This document shows positions 1-10,402 of a stretch of DNA of 47,652 nt, piece by piece. The stretch covers positions 1-47,652 of the forward strand of contig JACUUF010000016.1 in the NCBI GenBank assembly GCA_014859465.1, written 5' to 3'. A program made the position numbers and the translations under genes. The notes under the pieces are model-generated. The model was not told the origin of the DNA and made no database searches. It saw only the letters and a program-made list of their open reading frames with translations. This stretch comes from Methyloprofundus sp. (GTDB lineage: Bacteria; Pseudomonadota; Gammaproteobacteria; Methylococcales; Methylomonadaceae). How positions within the stretch are numbered: the first letter of the stretch is position 1; each line of letters begins with the position of its first letter.

Positions 1-606
1 TCCAAAAAGCAGGGAAAGGATAGCTTCAATATAGCGGGTATTTCGACAGCCTAGCGCTGGGCTGCTTTAGGTTTACCTAGTTTACACATCTCTTTAAACC
101 AATCCATTGCTCAATATAGCTTGTCTGATTGTCATATTGAATGGCTGAATATTTTAAAACATAAACAAATACCCGCCGGAAGCATCACTTTTGAAATTGC
201 TGAAAATCTATTTTTTGAACAAAAGGACAGTCACTTAGAAAGCATCCAAAAACTCAAACAAGCCGGCATACAAGTTTCCTTAGATGGCTTTGGTACGGGG
301 TATTCTTCCTTGAATTATTTAAAAAAATACCCAATAGACGCATTAAAAATAGATCGCTCTTATATACATACGATGGTAGACGATCCAACTAATGCTATTT
401 TAGTAGAAACGATTATTATCCTCGCCAATAAGCTAGGCATTAAAGTCATAGCAACCGGTGTCGAAAACGCCGAACAACTGACCTTATTGAATCCAGAATG
501 TCGTTATGCGCAAGGCTATTATTTTAGTAGACCCTTACCTTTTAATGAATTTAAAAAGTATATCGAAACACAACAACCAGCCAAGACTAAAAAATTAACA
601 AGCTAA
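1..606 (+). pseudogene. Remnant of a GGDEF-EAL (cyclic-di-GMP) protein, internally deleted
   Basis: Frame 1 from base 1 opens with a typical GGDEF C-terminus (KKQGKDSF), reaches an in-frame TAG at 52-54 and resumes as the middle of an EAL domain (LGLPSLHISLNQS). The linker and the first 70 or so EAL residues, including the EAL signature, are missing, so this looks like an internal deletion. The longest open stretch is 121-606 from a TTG. The remaining part keeps FEIAEN and LKIDRS but has DGFGTGYSS where active phosphodiesterases have DDFGTGYSS, and VIATGVEN where they have VAEGVE. Metal and catalytic acids are therefore lost. The family hydrolyses c-di-GMP; this copy should not. A degenerate c-di-GMP-binding domain made from the TTG is possible but less likely. 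The gene extends off the left edge. Confidence 0.8.
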
Positions 607-772
607 CTTAACCAGGCATACCAATACAGCACCACTAACAACAAGCATCAGGCAACAAAAATTCACTTGTACTTTTTATTTTTCAATATTCAAAAAAAAT
701 ACCCGCTCTATATTCATCTTCAAACGCTTAAGGTAATATTAAAGCTGATTCCCTTATTAAAAAGCTTTATTA

Positions 773-3700
773 ATGATAGAAATGAATACTAAACCACCAT
801 TAGATCACTATTATCAACTGGTACAAGACATCATTCTCGACCGACAAGACCCGATTACCGGCCTGTTACCCGCCAGTACTGCCGTGACCGCTCATGGCGA
901 TTATACCGATGCTTGGGTGCGTGATAATGTCTACAGCATTCTTGCCGCTTGGGGGCTTGCACTGGCTTATCGTCGCAGTGAAGAAAATAAAGGACGCACT
1001 TACGAATTAGAACAAAGCGTAGTCAAATTGATGCGCGGCTTATTGGTATCAATGATGCGCCAAGCACATAAAGTCGAGCGTTTTAAACACACCCAAGACC
1101 CGCTGGATGCTTTACATGCAAAATATGACACCCATACCGGAGATGTTGTGGTCGGTGACCATGAATGGGGGCATTTACAGCTGGATGCCACTTCGCTCTA
1201 TTTGCTGATGCTAGCGCAAATGACCGCTTCTGGTTTGCGCATTATTTTTACTATTGATGAAGTCAATTTCATCCAAAACTTAATCCATTATATAGGCCGT
1301 GCCTATCGCACGCCTGACTATGGTATTTGGGAGCGCGGCAATAAAAGTAATCACGGTGTGTTGCAGAATTAAACGCTAGCTCAGTAGGCATGGCTAAAGC
1401 GGCATTAGAAGCCATGTCGGGATTTAACTTATTTGGCGCTGAGGGTGACCAAGCCTCTATTGTGCATGTACTCAGCGATGAAATTGCTCGTTCGCGTATC
1501 GCCCTCGAATCCTTATTACCACGAGAATCCATCTCCAAAGAAGTCGATTCCGCAGTACTTAGCATTATTGGCTACCCTGCCTTTGCGGTTGAAGATCTGG
1601 ATTTATTAGAAAAAACTGAACAGCATATTTGTGAAAAATTAGAAGGTAAGTACGGCTGTAAACGCTTTTTACTCGACGGCCACCAAGTGGTTATTGAAGA
1701 TCGTCACCGCATGTATTATGAATCTCATGAATTGAAACAATTTATGGATATTGAGTGTGAATGGCCGTTATTTTTTAGCTATTTACTGCTCAATAACTTA
1801 TTTGCAGGTAATACTGAAAAAGCGCGTGAGTATCGAGAAAAATTAAAAGGACTTTTAGTTGAGCATAATGGCCAGTTACTACTACCTGAGCTGTATATTG
1901 TCCCTGAAGATAAAATAGCAGCAGAGCGTGCAAACCCGCATAGCCAAGAACGAGTGCCCAATGAAAACATACCCTTAGTCTGGGCGCAAAGTCTGTTCAT
2001 TTTGGGAGAAATGCTTCAAGATGGTTTATTAAAAACCCATGATATTGACCCGCTAGGCCGTGGCCATTGCATTCACTACAGCCGTAATCCTGATCTAAAA
2101 GTTCAACTCACCCTACTAGCTGAAGATGCTGCGGTACAAAGTAAATTAAATGAGCTAGGTATTAATACACAAACCTTTGACCAAATTGCCCCGATTCAGG
2201 TTCGGGAAGCTAGCCATTTAGCAGCAGCACTTACCCAAGTTGGACTAAACAAAAGGCTTGGCTTAAGTGGCAGACCCAATAAACAAATTAGAGCGCTAGG
2301 AACCTCCTCACTATATAAGCTCGGTGAAGATCAAATCGTCTTTTTACCTCAATTTATGAACCAGCGCGGTTTTTATTTGGCTTTAGATATTCGTTTATTA
2401 GTTGAGCGCTTGCGTCTTGAATTAAGCTATATTTTTCGTCACTGGGATCGCCCTGGAAAGCCCTTAGTAGCAATTGTTATCCGACATAATATGCTAGATA
2501 ACGAAGGCCACCAACTCTTACTAGAATTTATGACAGAACTGCAACACGGAGAAATCCGCGGCACCCCCGTGCAATTAGGTAACTTAAACGAGTTCATCAG
2601 GACAACAACCCATGAAACCATCAACTATTTGCATGACTTCCACTTTGCTGAAACTCGCGTACAAAAACCTACTAACCCTTGCAGTAGCCTATTATTACCA
2701 ATAAATAAAGCAGCAACAGCGCCGATTAACCCGCGTGTATTAAATGACTGGAATAAATTAGAGGATGAAGCTTTAATTCAGATCCTTAGTACAGACAGTA
2801 ATTTATTTGCCCAATTTGAAATTCTCAACATACTCAAGCAACGACATGAGCTTGATTTTGATTTAAATAAAACCGCACACAACAGCCATCAATGTCGCTT
2901 ACGTGATTGGTTTGAAGAAGTTTACACCCGAGCAGGCAACCAGAATATCTGGAGCTTAGTCAGGCGTAGTGCTGGGATACTGGGTAAGTACGATGCTGAT
3001 CTTGAACAAGCGATTACCGATATGCTAGTACGCCAAAAACGTATTAGCGTGGGCCGCGAATATAGTAACGGCGCGACTATTCAGCGTCCTGCCAGTGCCA
3101 CAGAAATTTTAGATAGAATTCGCACCTATAATAGCCCCAATGTTTATGTACATATTATCACTCAAGAACTGATTATCTATTTGGGTGTTTTAATCAAATC
3201 TGACCCAGACTTATTTTCCGACATGCACACCGTGCGTGTTGGGCATATTATGCAATTGATTATTATCCGCTTACAACGCCAACTGGATTGTACATTAGGC
3301 GAAGCCTTTGATGCCCTGCTTGCCTTAGCGCCGCATGAAATTGCGCGCCAAGTAAAAGAAACCTTAGCGGATTATCAAAACTCGGAATCACAATTAAGTC
3401 TAAGTGAATTACTACGCTATGATGATCGATGTAACCAGCTAAGCTGCGCACGATTTACCACACAACTCAATCCCAAAGATAGAGGTCGAGCCCTTGACTG
3501 GCATGAATGGCGAGAACAACGCGGCAGTATTGGCCGACAATCTGAAGCATTTTTCGCCGCCGTGTGGGAAGTTCTGCATCATTGTAAAGGCTTAATCATC
3601 AGCGAAAAGCTCAGCAGTAATCGCCGCTTAGATAGTGAAGAGATACTGGCGCAAATGACCGCACAAGAACAAAGCTTTGTCTTATTAATTAACCATAGAC

Positions 3701-4011
3701 TAGATAAAATTCAGTCCCCTGACTTCCGTCAATTAACCATGGAAACACTACAAGCATTAGCGGTTATTTTTCAGGAAAACCCTGATCTGCAAGTTGACGA
3801 CACCATATTAACAGATACTTTAATCAATCATGCAGTACGCCTCAGTTGGCTGGAAAAACACCCAGAACGAGCGGCATACTACGAAGAAGATCAAGCTTTA
3901 TCTTGGCAAGGATTTTATCAATTACCCCCTAATGAGGTGGCAAATGGCATTATCGATGCTTTAAATTATTTATTGAACGTAAACAACGAGACTCAAGGAG
4001 TTCAGGCATGA
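773..4011 (+). pseudogene. GH15 / phosphorylase kinase alpha-like protein, frameshifted
   Basis: Two open stretches, 773-1372 and 1375-4011 (first ATG 1390), join into one protein of about 1,080 residues resembling the alpha/beta regulatory subunits of eukaryotic phosphorylase kinase and their bacterial GH15-related homologues. The first holds [15 protein letters not shown] (near residue 47), [24 protein letters not shown] and [12 protein letters not shown]. The second resumes in another frame with [16 protein letters not shown], then PAFAVEDL, ECEWPLFF and VPELYIVP. The break lies between SNHG and AELNASS, a block that is continuous in the family. The N-terminal half is the (alpha/alpha)6 glucoamylase-like barrel; the C-terminal half is the PhK-specific region. 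Bacterial function is not established; an oligosaccharide-binding or glucan-hydrolysing role is plausible. The stop overlaps the glucokinase start as ATGA. It may be a recent mutation or a sequencing error, since both halves are otherwise well conserved. Confidence 0.85.
1358..1365 (+). other. Frameshift site in the GH15/PhK-alpha-like gene
   Basis: Eight bases (GTGTTGCA) separate the Gly codon of SNHG from the Glu codon of ELNASS, where six would keep the frame. Removing one GT from the GTGT gives GVAELNASS, close to the family pattern NxGxxELNASS. A 2-bp GT duplication is the simplest explanation. No slippery heptamer is visible, so programmed frameshifting is unlikely. Confidence 0.7.
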
Positions 4012-4994
4012 TATTAGCAGGTGATATTGGAGGCACAAAAACTGTTTTAGCGTTATATAGCAAAAATGAGCTAGGTAAATTGCAATGCGAACTTGAGCAA
4101 ACCTTTGCCAGCGCTGACTACCCACAATTCAATGATCTCTTGTCGGTTTTTATCAAGCCGAATATGACGATAGACTCCGCTTGTTTTGGTATTGCCGGCC
4201 CGATTGTAGATCAACGTTGTCAAACCACAAATCTGCCCTGGATTATAGATGCCCAAGAACTGGTACAAAAATTTGGCACAAGCAAAGTTAAATTACTCAA
4301 TGATTTAGAAGCCATGGCTATCGGCATGCTCAATAGCTGCGCAGAAGACCTGATCGAACTTAACCCTCATGCAAAAAATAAAAACGGCAATATCGCGGTA
4401 ATCGCCGCCGGCACAGGCTTAGGTGAAGCTATTCTTTATTGGGATGGAAAGCAGCATCACCCCATAGCCACAGAAGGTGGTCATTCTGACTTTGCAGCGC
4501 AAACCAAACAACAGGATCTATTGCTCAATTATCTGCGTAAGCGCTTTAACAATCATGTCAGCTGGGAACGAGTTCTTTCAGGTAATGGTTTCGGTTATCT
4601 TTATGACTTTTTAGTTGATACCGGTTTCGCACCAGCCTGCCCTGCTGTTCCAGCCAAAAATGAGACTAGCAGTTATGCAGGCGATCGCAACGCCATTATT
4701 TCACGCCTAGGTCTTAAGCAAGAAGACCCTGTATGCATCGAAGTTATGCGCTTATTTGTTGAACTTTATGCGGCCGAAGCGGGCAATCTAGCCTTAAAGT
4801 GTTTAGCCACTGGCGGTGTGTTTATTGGTGGTGGCATTGGCCCTAAAATTCTCCCTGCACTGAGAAGCGAAAACTTCATACGCGCATTCACCGCCAAAGG
4901 TCGCTTTGAATCCTTACTCAGCGGTCTGTCTATTAAATTATCGCTCAACCCGAATACCCCTTTAATAGGCGCGGCTAATTATTTTGCAAATTAA
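4008..4994 (+). CDS. glk: Glucokinase
   Basis: This 328-residue protein belongs to the bacterial GlkA-type glucokinase family and phosphorylates glucose to glucose 6-phosphate with ATP in the cytoplasm. It begins with the ATP-phosphate loop DIGGTKT (residues 6-12), followed by NDLEAMAIG near 98, the AAGTGLGEA adenosine-site loop near 134, EGGHSDF near 156 and a C-terminal ATGGVFIGGGI segment. The EGGH(S/A)DF signature and the length match E. coli Glk (about 321) rather than the ROK family. Its ATG lies in the TGA of the upstream GH15/PhK-like gene (ATGA), which implies translational coupling and suggests that the two act on the same glucan or glucose pool. The upstream frameshift sits far enough away that Glk itself is intact, but coupling may be weakened. 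Confidence 0.93.
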   Translation: MILAGDIGGTKTVLALYSKNELGKLQCELEQTFASADYPQFNDLLSVFIKPNMTIDSACFGIAGPIVDQRCQTTNLPWIIDAQELVQKFGTSKVKLLNDLEAMAIGMLNSCAEDLIELNPHAKNKNGNIAVIAAGTGLGEAILYWDGKQHHPIATEGGHSDFAAQTKQQDLLLNYLRKRFNNHVSWERVLSGNGFGYLYDFLVDTGFAPACPAVPAKNETSSYAGDRNAIISRLGLKQEDPVCIEVMRLFVELYAAEAGNLALKCLATGGVFIGGGIGPKILPALRSENFIRAFTAKGRFESLLSGLSIKLSLNPNTPLIGAANYFAN

Positions 4995-5051
4995 ACGCAT
5001 AAGATAATAATTTCATTGTTTATTCAAGCATTTATATTGTTCAAAACGAGC

Positions 5052-5099
5052 GTTATTATCACCTACCAGAGCTATTGAATCTAAGTAAGTGATAATAAC
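5052..5099. repeat. Perfect 11-bp inverted repeat downstream of glk
   Basis: GTTATTATCAC (5052-5062) is matched exactly by GTGATAATAAC (5089-5099) across a 26-bp spacer. There is no T-run after the right arm, so it is a poor intrinsic terminator. It lies about 60 bp after glk and 130 bp before the next gene, and could be a widely spaced operator for a dimeric regulator. The rest of 4995-5166 holds nothing recognisable. Confidence 0.5.
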
Positions 5100-5166
5100 C
5101 TTATTCTCTTGACGTGTAAGAAATAACCACAAAACTCAATTACTTAGCTTTAAAAAGCTTCGCTTG

Positions 5167-5195
5167 TTTACCCTTAGCACCGTGAATGTTAAAAT
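5167..5195 (+). promoter_or_regulatory. Predicted sigma-70 promoter of the DUF3683 oxidoreductase
   Basis: A TTTACC -35 candidate (5167-5172) is followed after 17 bp by TAAAAT (5190-5195; 5 of 6 match to consensus). The start codon lies about 30 bp downstream. The -10 falls inside an inverted repeat, which favours regulated initiation. Assigned by eye. Confidence 0.4.
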
Positions 5196-5208
5196 AAATT
5201 TCATTCAC
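5182..5208. promoter_or_regulatory. Operator-like palindrome over the -10 region
   Basis: GTGAATG (5182-5188) and CATTCAC (5202-5208) form a perfect 7-bp inverted repeat around a 13-bp AT-only core that contains the putative -10 box. It ends 17 bp before the ATG of the oxidoreductase. The layout fits a repressor site for a dimeric regulator; the regulator is not encoded in this window. Confidence 0.4.
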
Positions 5209-5225
5209 CACACTATATAAGTAGC

Positions 5226-8200
5226 ATGTCTGTGGATTCAAAACTATCCCCCCTATTCTCCGAGGCGGCACCTGCAAGGTTACGCGAAATTCCTTATAAC
5301 TATACTTCGTTTTCTGACCGAGAAATCGTCATCCGCTTATTAGGCGAACCTAATTGGCGCACCTTAAACGAGCTACGCGATGAGCGGGTTACTGGACGCT
5401 CGGCACAAATGCTGTTTGAAGTACTCGGCGATATTTGGGCTGTACAGCGCAATCCATACCTAGAAGATGACTTGCTGAATAATCGTAAACGCCGTCATTC
5501 TTTACTAGATGCACTACGTCATCGTCTAAAGCAAATGGAAAAACGTCATGCCGAATATGCGGATAAAGATCCCAAACGCGGCAAACGTGTGGCGCAATTA
5601 ATCAGCTCCGCACATCAAGCTATAGATAGTTTTGAGCAAGATTTCAAAACTAGCCACAAAATGCGCCGCAAAGCTCAAGCTTTATTATCCAAACACACAC
5701 GCAAAGATAATATTTGTTTCGATGGCTTTGCTCGCGTTTCCCATGTCACCGATGCAACCGACTGGCGGGTTGAATATCCGTTTGTGGTGCTCTATCCGCG
5801 TACAGAAAAAGAAATTGGGCTACTTGTTACCGACTGCATCAAGCTAGGCCTAACTATTATTCCCCGTGGCGGTGGCACAGGCTATACCGGTGGCGCCGTG
5901 CCATTAACAAAATTTTCTGCCGTCATTAATACCGAAAAGCTCCTAGAAATGGGTGCTGTCGAGCACGAATCAATCCTGCCGGGCGTCGCACAAACTTATG
6001 CCACCTTACATACCGGTGCAGGCGTTGTCACGCGCCGGGCAATGGATCTTGCTGATAGTGCTGGTCTGGTCTTTGCCTGCGATCCTACTTCTGCCGATGC
6101 TTCTTGCATAGGCGGTAACGTGGCAATGAATGCCGGCGGCAAAAAAGCAGTCTTGTGGGGCACCGCGTTAGATAATTTATTATCCTGGCGCATGGTCACG
6201 CCTGATGGTAATTGGCTAGAAGTTGAACGCTATAATCACAATCTGGGTAAAATTCATGACCAGGAAGAAGTTAACTTCATACTCAGACGTTTTGACATCA
6301 GCGGTAAAAAGTTATTATCTGAAGAGCCATTAAATCTACCAGGCAACCTATTTCGTAAAGGTGATTTAGGCAAAGACGTTACCGATAAATTCCTCGGCGG
6401 TTTACCCGGTATACAAAAAGAAGGTTGCGACGGCATTATTACCTCCGCAACCTGGATTTTGCACAAAATGCCGCCGCAAGTACGTACTTTCTGCTTAGAG
6501 TTTTACGGACAAGTGCGCGAAGCTGTCCCAGCTATTGTGGAAATTCGCGATTATTTAGCCGCGCTACCTAAAAGCGGCGAGCAACGCGTTATGCTTGCAG
6601 GTCTTGAACATCTGGATGAAAGATACCTAAAAGCGGTGGGTTATGCCAGCAAAGCAAAACATCTTGGACGCCCCAAAATGGCCTTGTTTGGTGATATTGT
6701 TGGCGATGATGAAAAACAAGTGGCTTTAGCCGTTTCTGAAATTGTGCGCCTTGGTCATGCGCGTGGCGCAGAAGGTTTTATCGCAGTCAGCCCAGAAGCG
6801 CGTAAAACCTTTTGGCTCGACCGTGCCCGCACAGCGGCTATCGCCAAACATACCAATGCTTTTAAAATCAATGAAGACGTAGTTATTCCCTTGCCGCGCA
6901 TGGGCGATTATTGTGATGGCATCGAGCGCATTAATATTGAATTATCCCTGCGTAATAAATTACGCATGTGTGCCGCCGTCAGCCAATTTTTACAAGGTGA
7001 ATTGCCTTTACGTAAATACGAAGATGATACCGAGAAAGCGGAAATTATCGGTGATCGACGTGAACTAGCGCTTCAAGAAGTCGAAAAAGTTCGCCTACGC
7101 TGGCAGTGGCTGTATGACAACCTTGATTTACCGCTTGCCCAAGCCGCAGCCGCTTTTGAGCAATACGGCATCAAAGCAAGCGAACTGACCAATCGCACGC
7201 AACACCCCACCCTATTCCACCGCTTACAAGATCATTCCATTCGCGTATCCTGGAAACAGGAATTATTAGCTGTATTAAAAGAAATTTTTGAGGGCGATAA
7301 CTTCAAGCTAATCATCGAACGCATCAACATGACGCACACGGATATCTTACGTGGCCGCGTCTTTATTGCGCTACATATGCATGCCGGTGATGGCAACGTG
7401 CACACTAACTTGCCGGTCAACTCCGATCATTATGAGATGCTACAAGAAGCTAACGCTGCGGTCGTGCGTATTATGGCTTTAGCACGCTCACTGGAGGGTG
7501 TTATCTCCGGTGAACACGGTATTGGTATTACCAAATATGAATTCCTAAGCACACAAGAGCTGGCCAGTTTTCACGAATACAAGCAGCAAGTTGACCCTGA
7601 AGGACGTTTTAATAAAGGCAAATTAATGCCGGGCGCAGACCTTCGCGCTGCGTACACAACATCCTTTAGTTTAATGGGCTATGAATCCATCATCATGCAG
7701 CAAAGTGATATTGGCGCTATCTCTGATTCCATTAAAGATTGTTTACGTTGCGGCAAGTGCAAACCTGTATGCTCGACGCATGTACCCAGTGCTAATTTAC
7801 TGTATTCGCCACGTAATAAAATTCTCGCAACTTCATTATTGATTGAAGCCTTTTTATACGAAGAACAAACGCGTCGCGGTATTTCCATTACTCACTGGAA
7901 AGAATTTGAAGATGTAGGTGATCACTGCACGGTATGTCATAAATGCGAAAGCCCCTGCCCTGTCGATATTGATTTTGGCGATGTCTCAATGAATATGCGT
8001 AACTTATTACGCAAAATGGGCAAACAAAGCTTTAATCCAGTCAAAACGTTAGCGATTGCCTTTTTATCTACCGGTCGCCCAAGTAGCGTCAAAATTATGC
8101 GTAAACTGCTGATTGAATGGTCGTATAAAGCCCAACGCCTGGGTAATTTATTGCTCCGACCGTGGAGTAAAGACCAGCTTAATCAACCGCCTTCTTCAAC

Positions 8201-9143
8201 TGGCAAACCAGCCATGAAAGAGTACGTGGTGCATTTCACCAACCGTAAAATGCCAGGAAAATTACCCAGCAAGACCGCAAGAGCGCTCTTGGGCATAGAA
8301 AGTAATGAAATCGTACCGATTATTCGTGACCCACTCAAAACGCGCACCGACTCTGAAGCCGTATTTTATTTTCCTGGCTGCGGTTCTGAACGTTTATTTT
8401 CTCAAGTCGGCCTAGCAACTCAAGCCATGCTTTATGAAATTGGTGTACAGACCGTATTACCTCCGGGTTATCTATGCTGTGGATTTCCACAACGTGCAGT
8501 GGGTGAATTCGATAAAGCCCAGCAAATCACCACAGATAATCGCGTACTGTTTCACCGCGTGGCTAATACCTTAAATTATCTGGACATTAAAACGGTTGTT
8601 GTCAGTTGCGGCACTTGCTTAGATCAATTGCAAGATTATGAATTTGACAAAATATTCCCGGGCTGTCGTATGATAGATATTCATGAATATCTATTAGAAA
8701 AAGGGGTTAGATTAGAAGGACTAACAGGTAGCCAATATTTGTACCATGACCCTTGTCATACGCCTTTGAAGCAACAAGATCCGATGAAAACAGTGAATGC
8801 TCTAATGGGCACAACAATTAATAAATCGGATCGTTGCTGCGGTGAATCTGGCACATTAGCCGTTGGCCGACCTGATGTTTCTACGCAAGTCCGTCATCGT
8901 AAAGCAGAAGAATTGCATAAAGATACCGCTAAATTACAAGAACAAGGCAATCAAGGCCCCGTTAAAATTCTAACCACTTGTCCATCTTGCGTACAAGGTC
9001 TACAACGCTTTAAAGGCGATGTTGATGCCTTAGAAGCTGACTATATCGTGGTCGAAATTGCCCAGAAAGTTTTGGGCAAAGATTGGATGAAAAACTATAT
9101 TAAGCAAGCTAGCAAAGGTGGTATTGAGCGAGTATTGGTGTAA
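5226..9143 (+). CDS. DUF3683 FAD-binding oxidoreductase with Fe-S and CCG domains (D-lactate/glycolate dehydrogenase type)
   Basis: A 1,305-residue multidomain flavoenzyme. In order: a DUF3683-type N-terminus ([16 protein letters not shown] near 20); an FAD_binding_4 (PCMH) domain with [11 protein letters not shown] near 215; an FAD-oxidase C-terminal domain containing [12 protein letters not shown] near 718 and ISGEHGIG near 760; two [4Fe-4S] clusters ([11 protein letters not shown] near 839, [12 protein letters not shown] near 902); and two cysteine-rich CCG domains ([10 protein letters not shown] near 1047 with CCGFP near 1083, then YHDPCHTP near 1175 with DRCCGESG near 1203). This fuses what GlcD and GlcF, or Dld-II and an Fe-S subunit, do as separate chains: 2-hydroxy-acid oxidation with electrons passed through Fe-S centres to the respiratory chain. 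The exact substrate (D-lactate, glycolate or another) cannot be read from the sequence. No membrane segments are evident. Transcribed alone. Confidence 0.88.
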   Translation: MSVDSKLSPLFSEAAPARLREIPYNYTSFSDREIVIRLLGEPNWRTLNELRDERVTGRSAQMLFEVLGDIWAVQRNPYLEDDLLNNRKRRHSLLDALRHRLKQMEKRHAEYADKDPKRGKRVAQLISSAHQAIDSFEQDFKTSHKMRRKAQALLSKHTRKDNICFDGFARVSHVTDATDWRVEYPFVVLYPRTEKEIGLLVTDCIKLGLTIIPRGGGTGYTGGAVPLTKFSAVINTEKLLEMGAVEHESILPGVAQTYATLHTGAGVVTRRAMDLADSAGLVFACDPTSADASCIGGNVAMNAGGKKAVLWGTALDNLLSWRMVTPDGNWLEVERYNHNLGKIHDQEEVNFILRRFDISGKKLLSEEPLNLPGNLFRKGDLGKDVTDKFLGGLPGIQKEGCDGIITSATWILHKMPPQVRTFCLEFYGQVREAVPAIVEIRDYLAALPKSGEQRVMLAGLEHLDERYLKAVGYASKAKHLGRPKMALFGDIVGDDEKQVALAVSEIVRLGHARGAEGFIAVSPEARKTFWLDRARTAAIAKHTNAFKINEDVVIPLPRMGDYCDGIERINIELSLRNKLRMCAAVSQFLQGELPLRKYEDDTEKAEIIGDRRELALQEVEKVRLRWQWLYDNLDLPLAQAAAAFEQYGIKASELTNRTQHPTLFHRLQDHSIRVSWKQELLAVLKEIFEGDNFKLIIERINMTHTDILRGRVFIALHMHAGDGNVHTNLPVNSDHYEMLQEANAAVVRIMALARSLEGVISGEHGIGITKYEFLSTQELASFHEYKQQVDPEGRFNKGKLMPGADLRAAYTTSFSLMGYESIIMQQSDIGAISDSIKDCLRCGKCKPVCSTHVPSANLLYSPRNKILATSLLIEAFLYEEQTRRGISITHWKEFEDVGDHCTVCHKCESPCPVDIDFGDVSMNMRNLLRKMGKQSFNPVKTLAIAFLSTGRPSSVKIMRKLLIEWSYKAQRLGNLLLRPWSKDQLNQPPSSTGKPAMKEYVVHFTNRKMPGKLPSKTARALLGIESNEIVPIIRDPLKTRTDSEAVFYFPGCGSERLFSQVGLATQAMLYEIGVQTVLPPGYLCCGFPQRAVGEFDKAQQITTDNRVLFHRVANTLNYLDIKTVVVSCGTCLDQLQDYEFDKIFPGCRMIDIHEYLLEKGVRLEGLTGSQYLYHDPCHTPLKQQDPMKTVNALMGTTINKSDRCCGESGTLAVGRPDVSTQVRHRKAEELHKDTAKLQEQGNQGPVKILTTCPSCVQGLQRFKGDVDALEADYIVVEIAQKVLGKDWMKNYIKQASKGGIERVLV

Positions 9144-9172
9144 TAACAGTATTTATTTACGAAGCCTTTAAT

Positions 9173-9207
9173 CAGGAGTCTACAGCTACGTTTAGCACCG
9201 ACTCCTG
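9173..9207 (+). terminator. Hairpin after the DUF3683 gene, possible terminator
   Basis: CAGGAGTC (9173-9180) pairs with GACTCCTG (9200-9207); inside, GCTA-CGTT-TAGC can form a smaller stem. It begins 30 bp after the stop codon. The downstream T-rich tract is interrupted, so strong intrinsic termination is not certain. Confidence 0.4.
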
Positions 9208-9289
9208 TGGTCACCTTATTGATTTTTATGAGTAGTTTTTAAGAACGCTAGCATCATTTTAAAGCAGACTGCTATTTTCGTAGGGCATC

Positions 9290-9338
9290 GCTTTAGCCCG
9301 CCAATACTATGGCTCGACTTTAAAAGGCGGGCTAAAGC
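9290..9338. repeat. REP-like palindrome between convergent genes
   Basis: A perfect 13-bp inverted repeat, GCTTTAGCCCGCC (9290-9302) and GGCGGGCTAAAGC (9326-9338), with a 23-bp spacer, sits between the convergent oxidoreductase and tatD. The GGGCTAAAGC core is typical of intergenic REP-type palindromes in gammaproteobacteria. It could also serve as a bidirectional terminator. A diverged relative may lie at 16260-16318. Confidence 0.55.
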
Positions 9339-9395
9339 CACGTTTTATAAGCTTCAATATATGCCACGTGAAAATGTTAGCTGACAAAGTTTTCA

Positions 9396-10166
9396 CTACA
9401 CATTAAATAATCGTCTAAAGTTTTCATTTGATTGCTGAGCTACCGTAGCAAAAGAAGTTTCACGTAAATCCGCTATATATTGCGCGACATGCTGTACATA
9501 AATCGGATAATTAGATTTACCGCGAAAAGGCGAAGGCGCCAAATAAGGCGAGTCCGTTTCAATTAAATAACGATCTGCCGGTACTTTTTTAGCCACCTCC
9601 TGAATCGCTTTAGCATTCTTAAACGTCACAATACCCGAAAAAGAAATATAAAAATTCAAATCTATCGCTTGCTGCGCGAAAGCCCAATCTTCCGTAAAGC
9701 AATGAATAACCCCACCCACTTGATCCGCGCCATTTTCCTTTAACATACGCAAAGTATCATCTCGCGCCTCACGGGTATGAATAATCAACGGTTTTTTAGT
9801 CGCTTTAGCGGCTTCAATATGATTGATAAAGCGCTCATGCTGCCACGCCAAATCACCCTCACTACGAAAATAATCCAAACCTGTTTCACCTATCGCGACA
9901 ACACGCGAATTATTGGCTAAAGCAATCAATTCATCAGTAGTTGGCTCTTGCCCTTGATCAACAGTGGGATGCACACCGACAGACAAAGAAATATTCAGAT
10001 AAGGCGCAACCAAATCACACATAGCCGGATACGCTTCTAAATCAATACTAATGCACAGCATATGTTCAATTTTCTGCTTATCCGCAGCTGCCATAAAGCA
10101 GGAAAAATCATTTTGGTAAGGACTTAAATCAAGTTTATCGAGGTGACAATGCGAATCTATTAACAT
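9396..10166 (-). CDS. tatD: TatD family metal-dependent hydrolase (3'-5' DNase)
   Basis: The 256-residue product is a TatD/YcfH TIM-barrel metallohydrolase. Metal ligands are visible in order: SHCHLD (residues 5-10), GETGLD near 93, HTREA near 127, HCFTED near 154 and ETDSPYLAP near 201, followed by the usual FRGKSN loop. Family members are Mg-dependent 3'-5' exonucleases acting on DNA or RNA, with a proposed role in repair of oxidative damage, in the cytoplasm. Length matches the family. It is convergent with the upstream oxidoreductase; rmuC lies upstream on the same strand but 236 bp away, so tatD probably has its own promoter. YcfH-like paralogues are hard to separate from TatD by eye. 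Confidence 0.88.
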   Translation of the reverse strand: MLIDSHCHLDKLDLSPYQNDFSCFMAAADKQKIEHMLCISIDLEAYPAMCDLVAPYLNISLSVGVHPTVDQGQEPTTDELIALANNSRVVAIGETGLDYFRSEGDLAWQHERFINHIEAAKATKKPLIIHTREARDDTLRMLKENGADQVGGVIHCFTEDWAFAQQAIDLNFYISFSGIVTFKNAKAIQEVAKKVPADRYLIETDSPYLAPSPFRGKSNYPIYVQHVAQYIADLRETSFATVAQQSNENFRRLFNV

Positions 10167-10402
10167 AGCGAGACAGTAAATTAATTAATGATGAAAGAAA
10201 CAAGTTTTGCTATAAAAATAGCGCACTACTTAATTAGCAAAAGCCATATAATACATAACCTATAAACGCAATGATCTGACTAGAGTCATACCTGCTTGGT
10301 AGGCAGGAATATTTTATTCAGATAATCTTAATCGTTGAATCTGCACAGTTAATCGTTCAATGCGCCAATGATACATCTGATCAGACTAAATGGATCAAAT
10401 GT

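Noticed and set aside
1358..1372. Programmed ribosomal frameshift in the GH15 gene
   Set aside because: No slippery heptamer or downstream structure at the junction; a GT duplication explains it better.
10291..10307. CCTGC/GCAGG hairpin as terminator of rmuC
   Set aside because: Only 5 bp of stem and no T-run on the minus strand.
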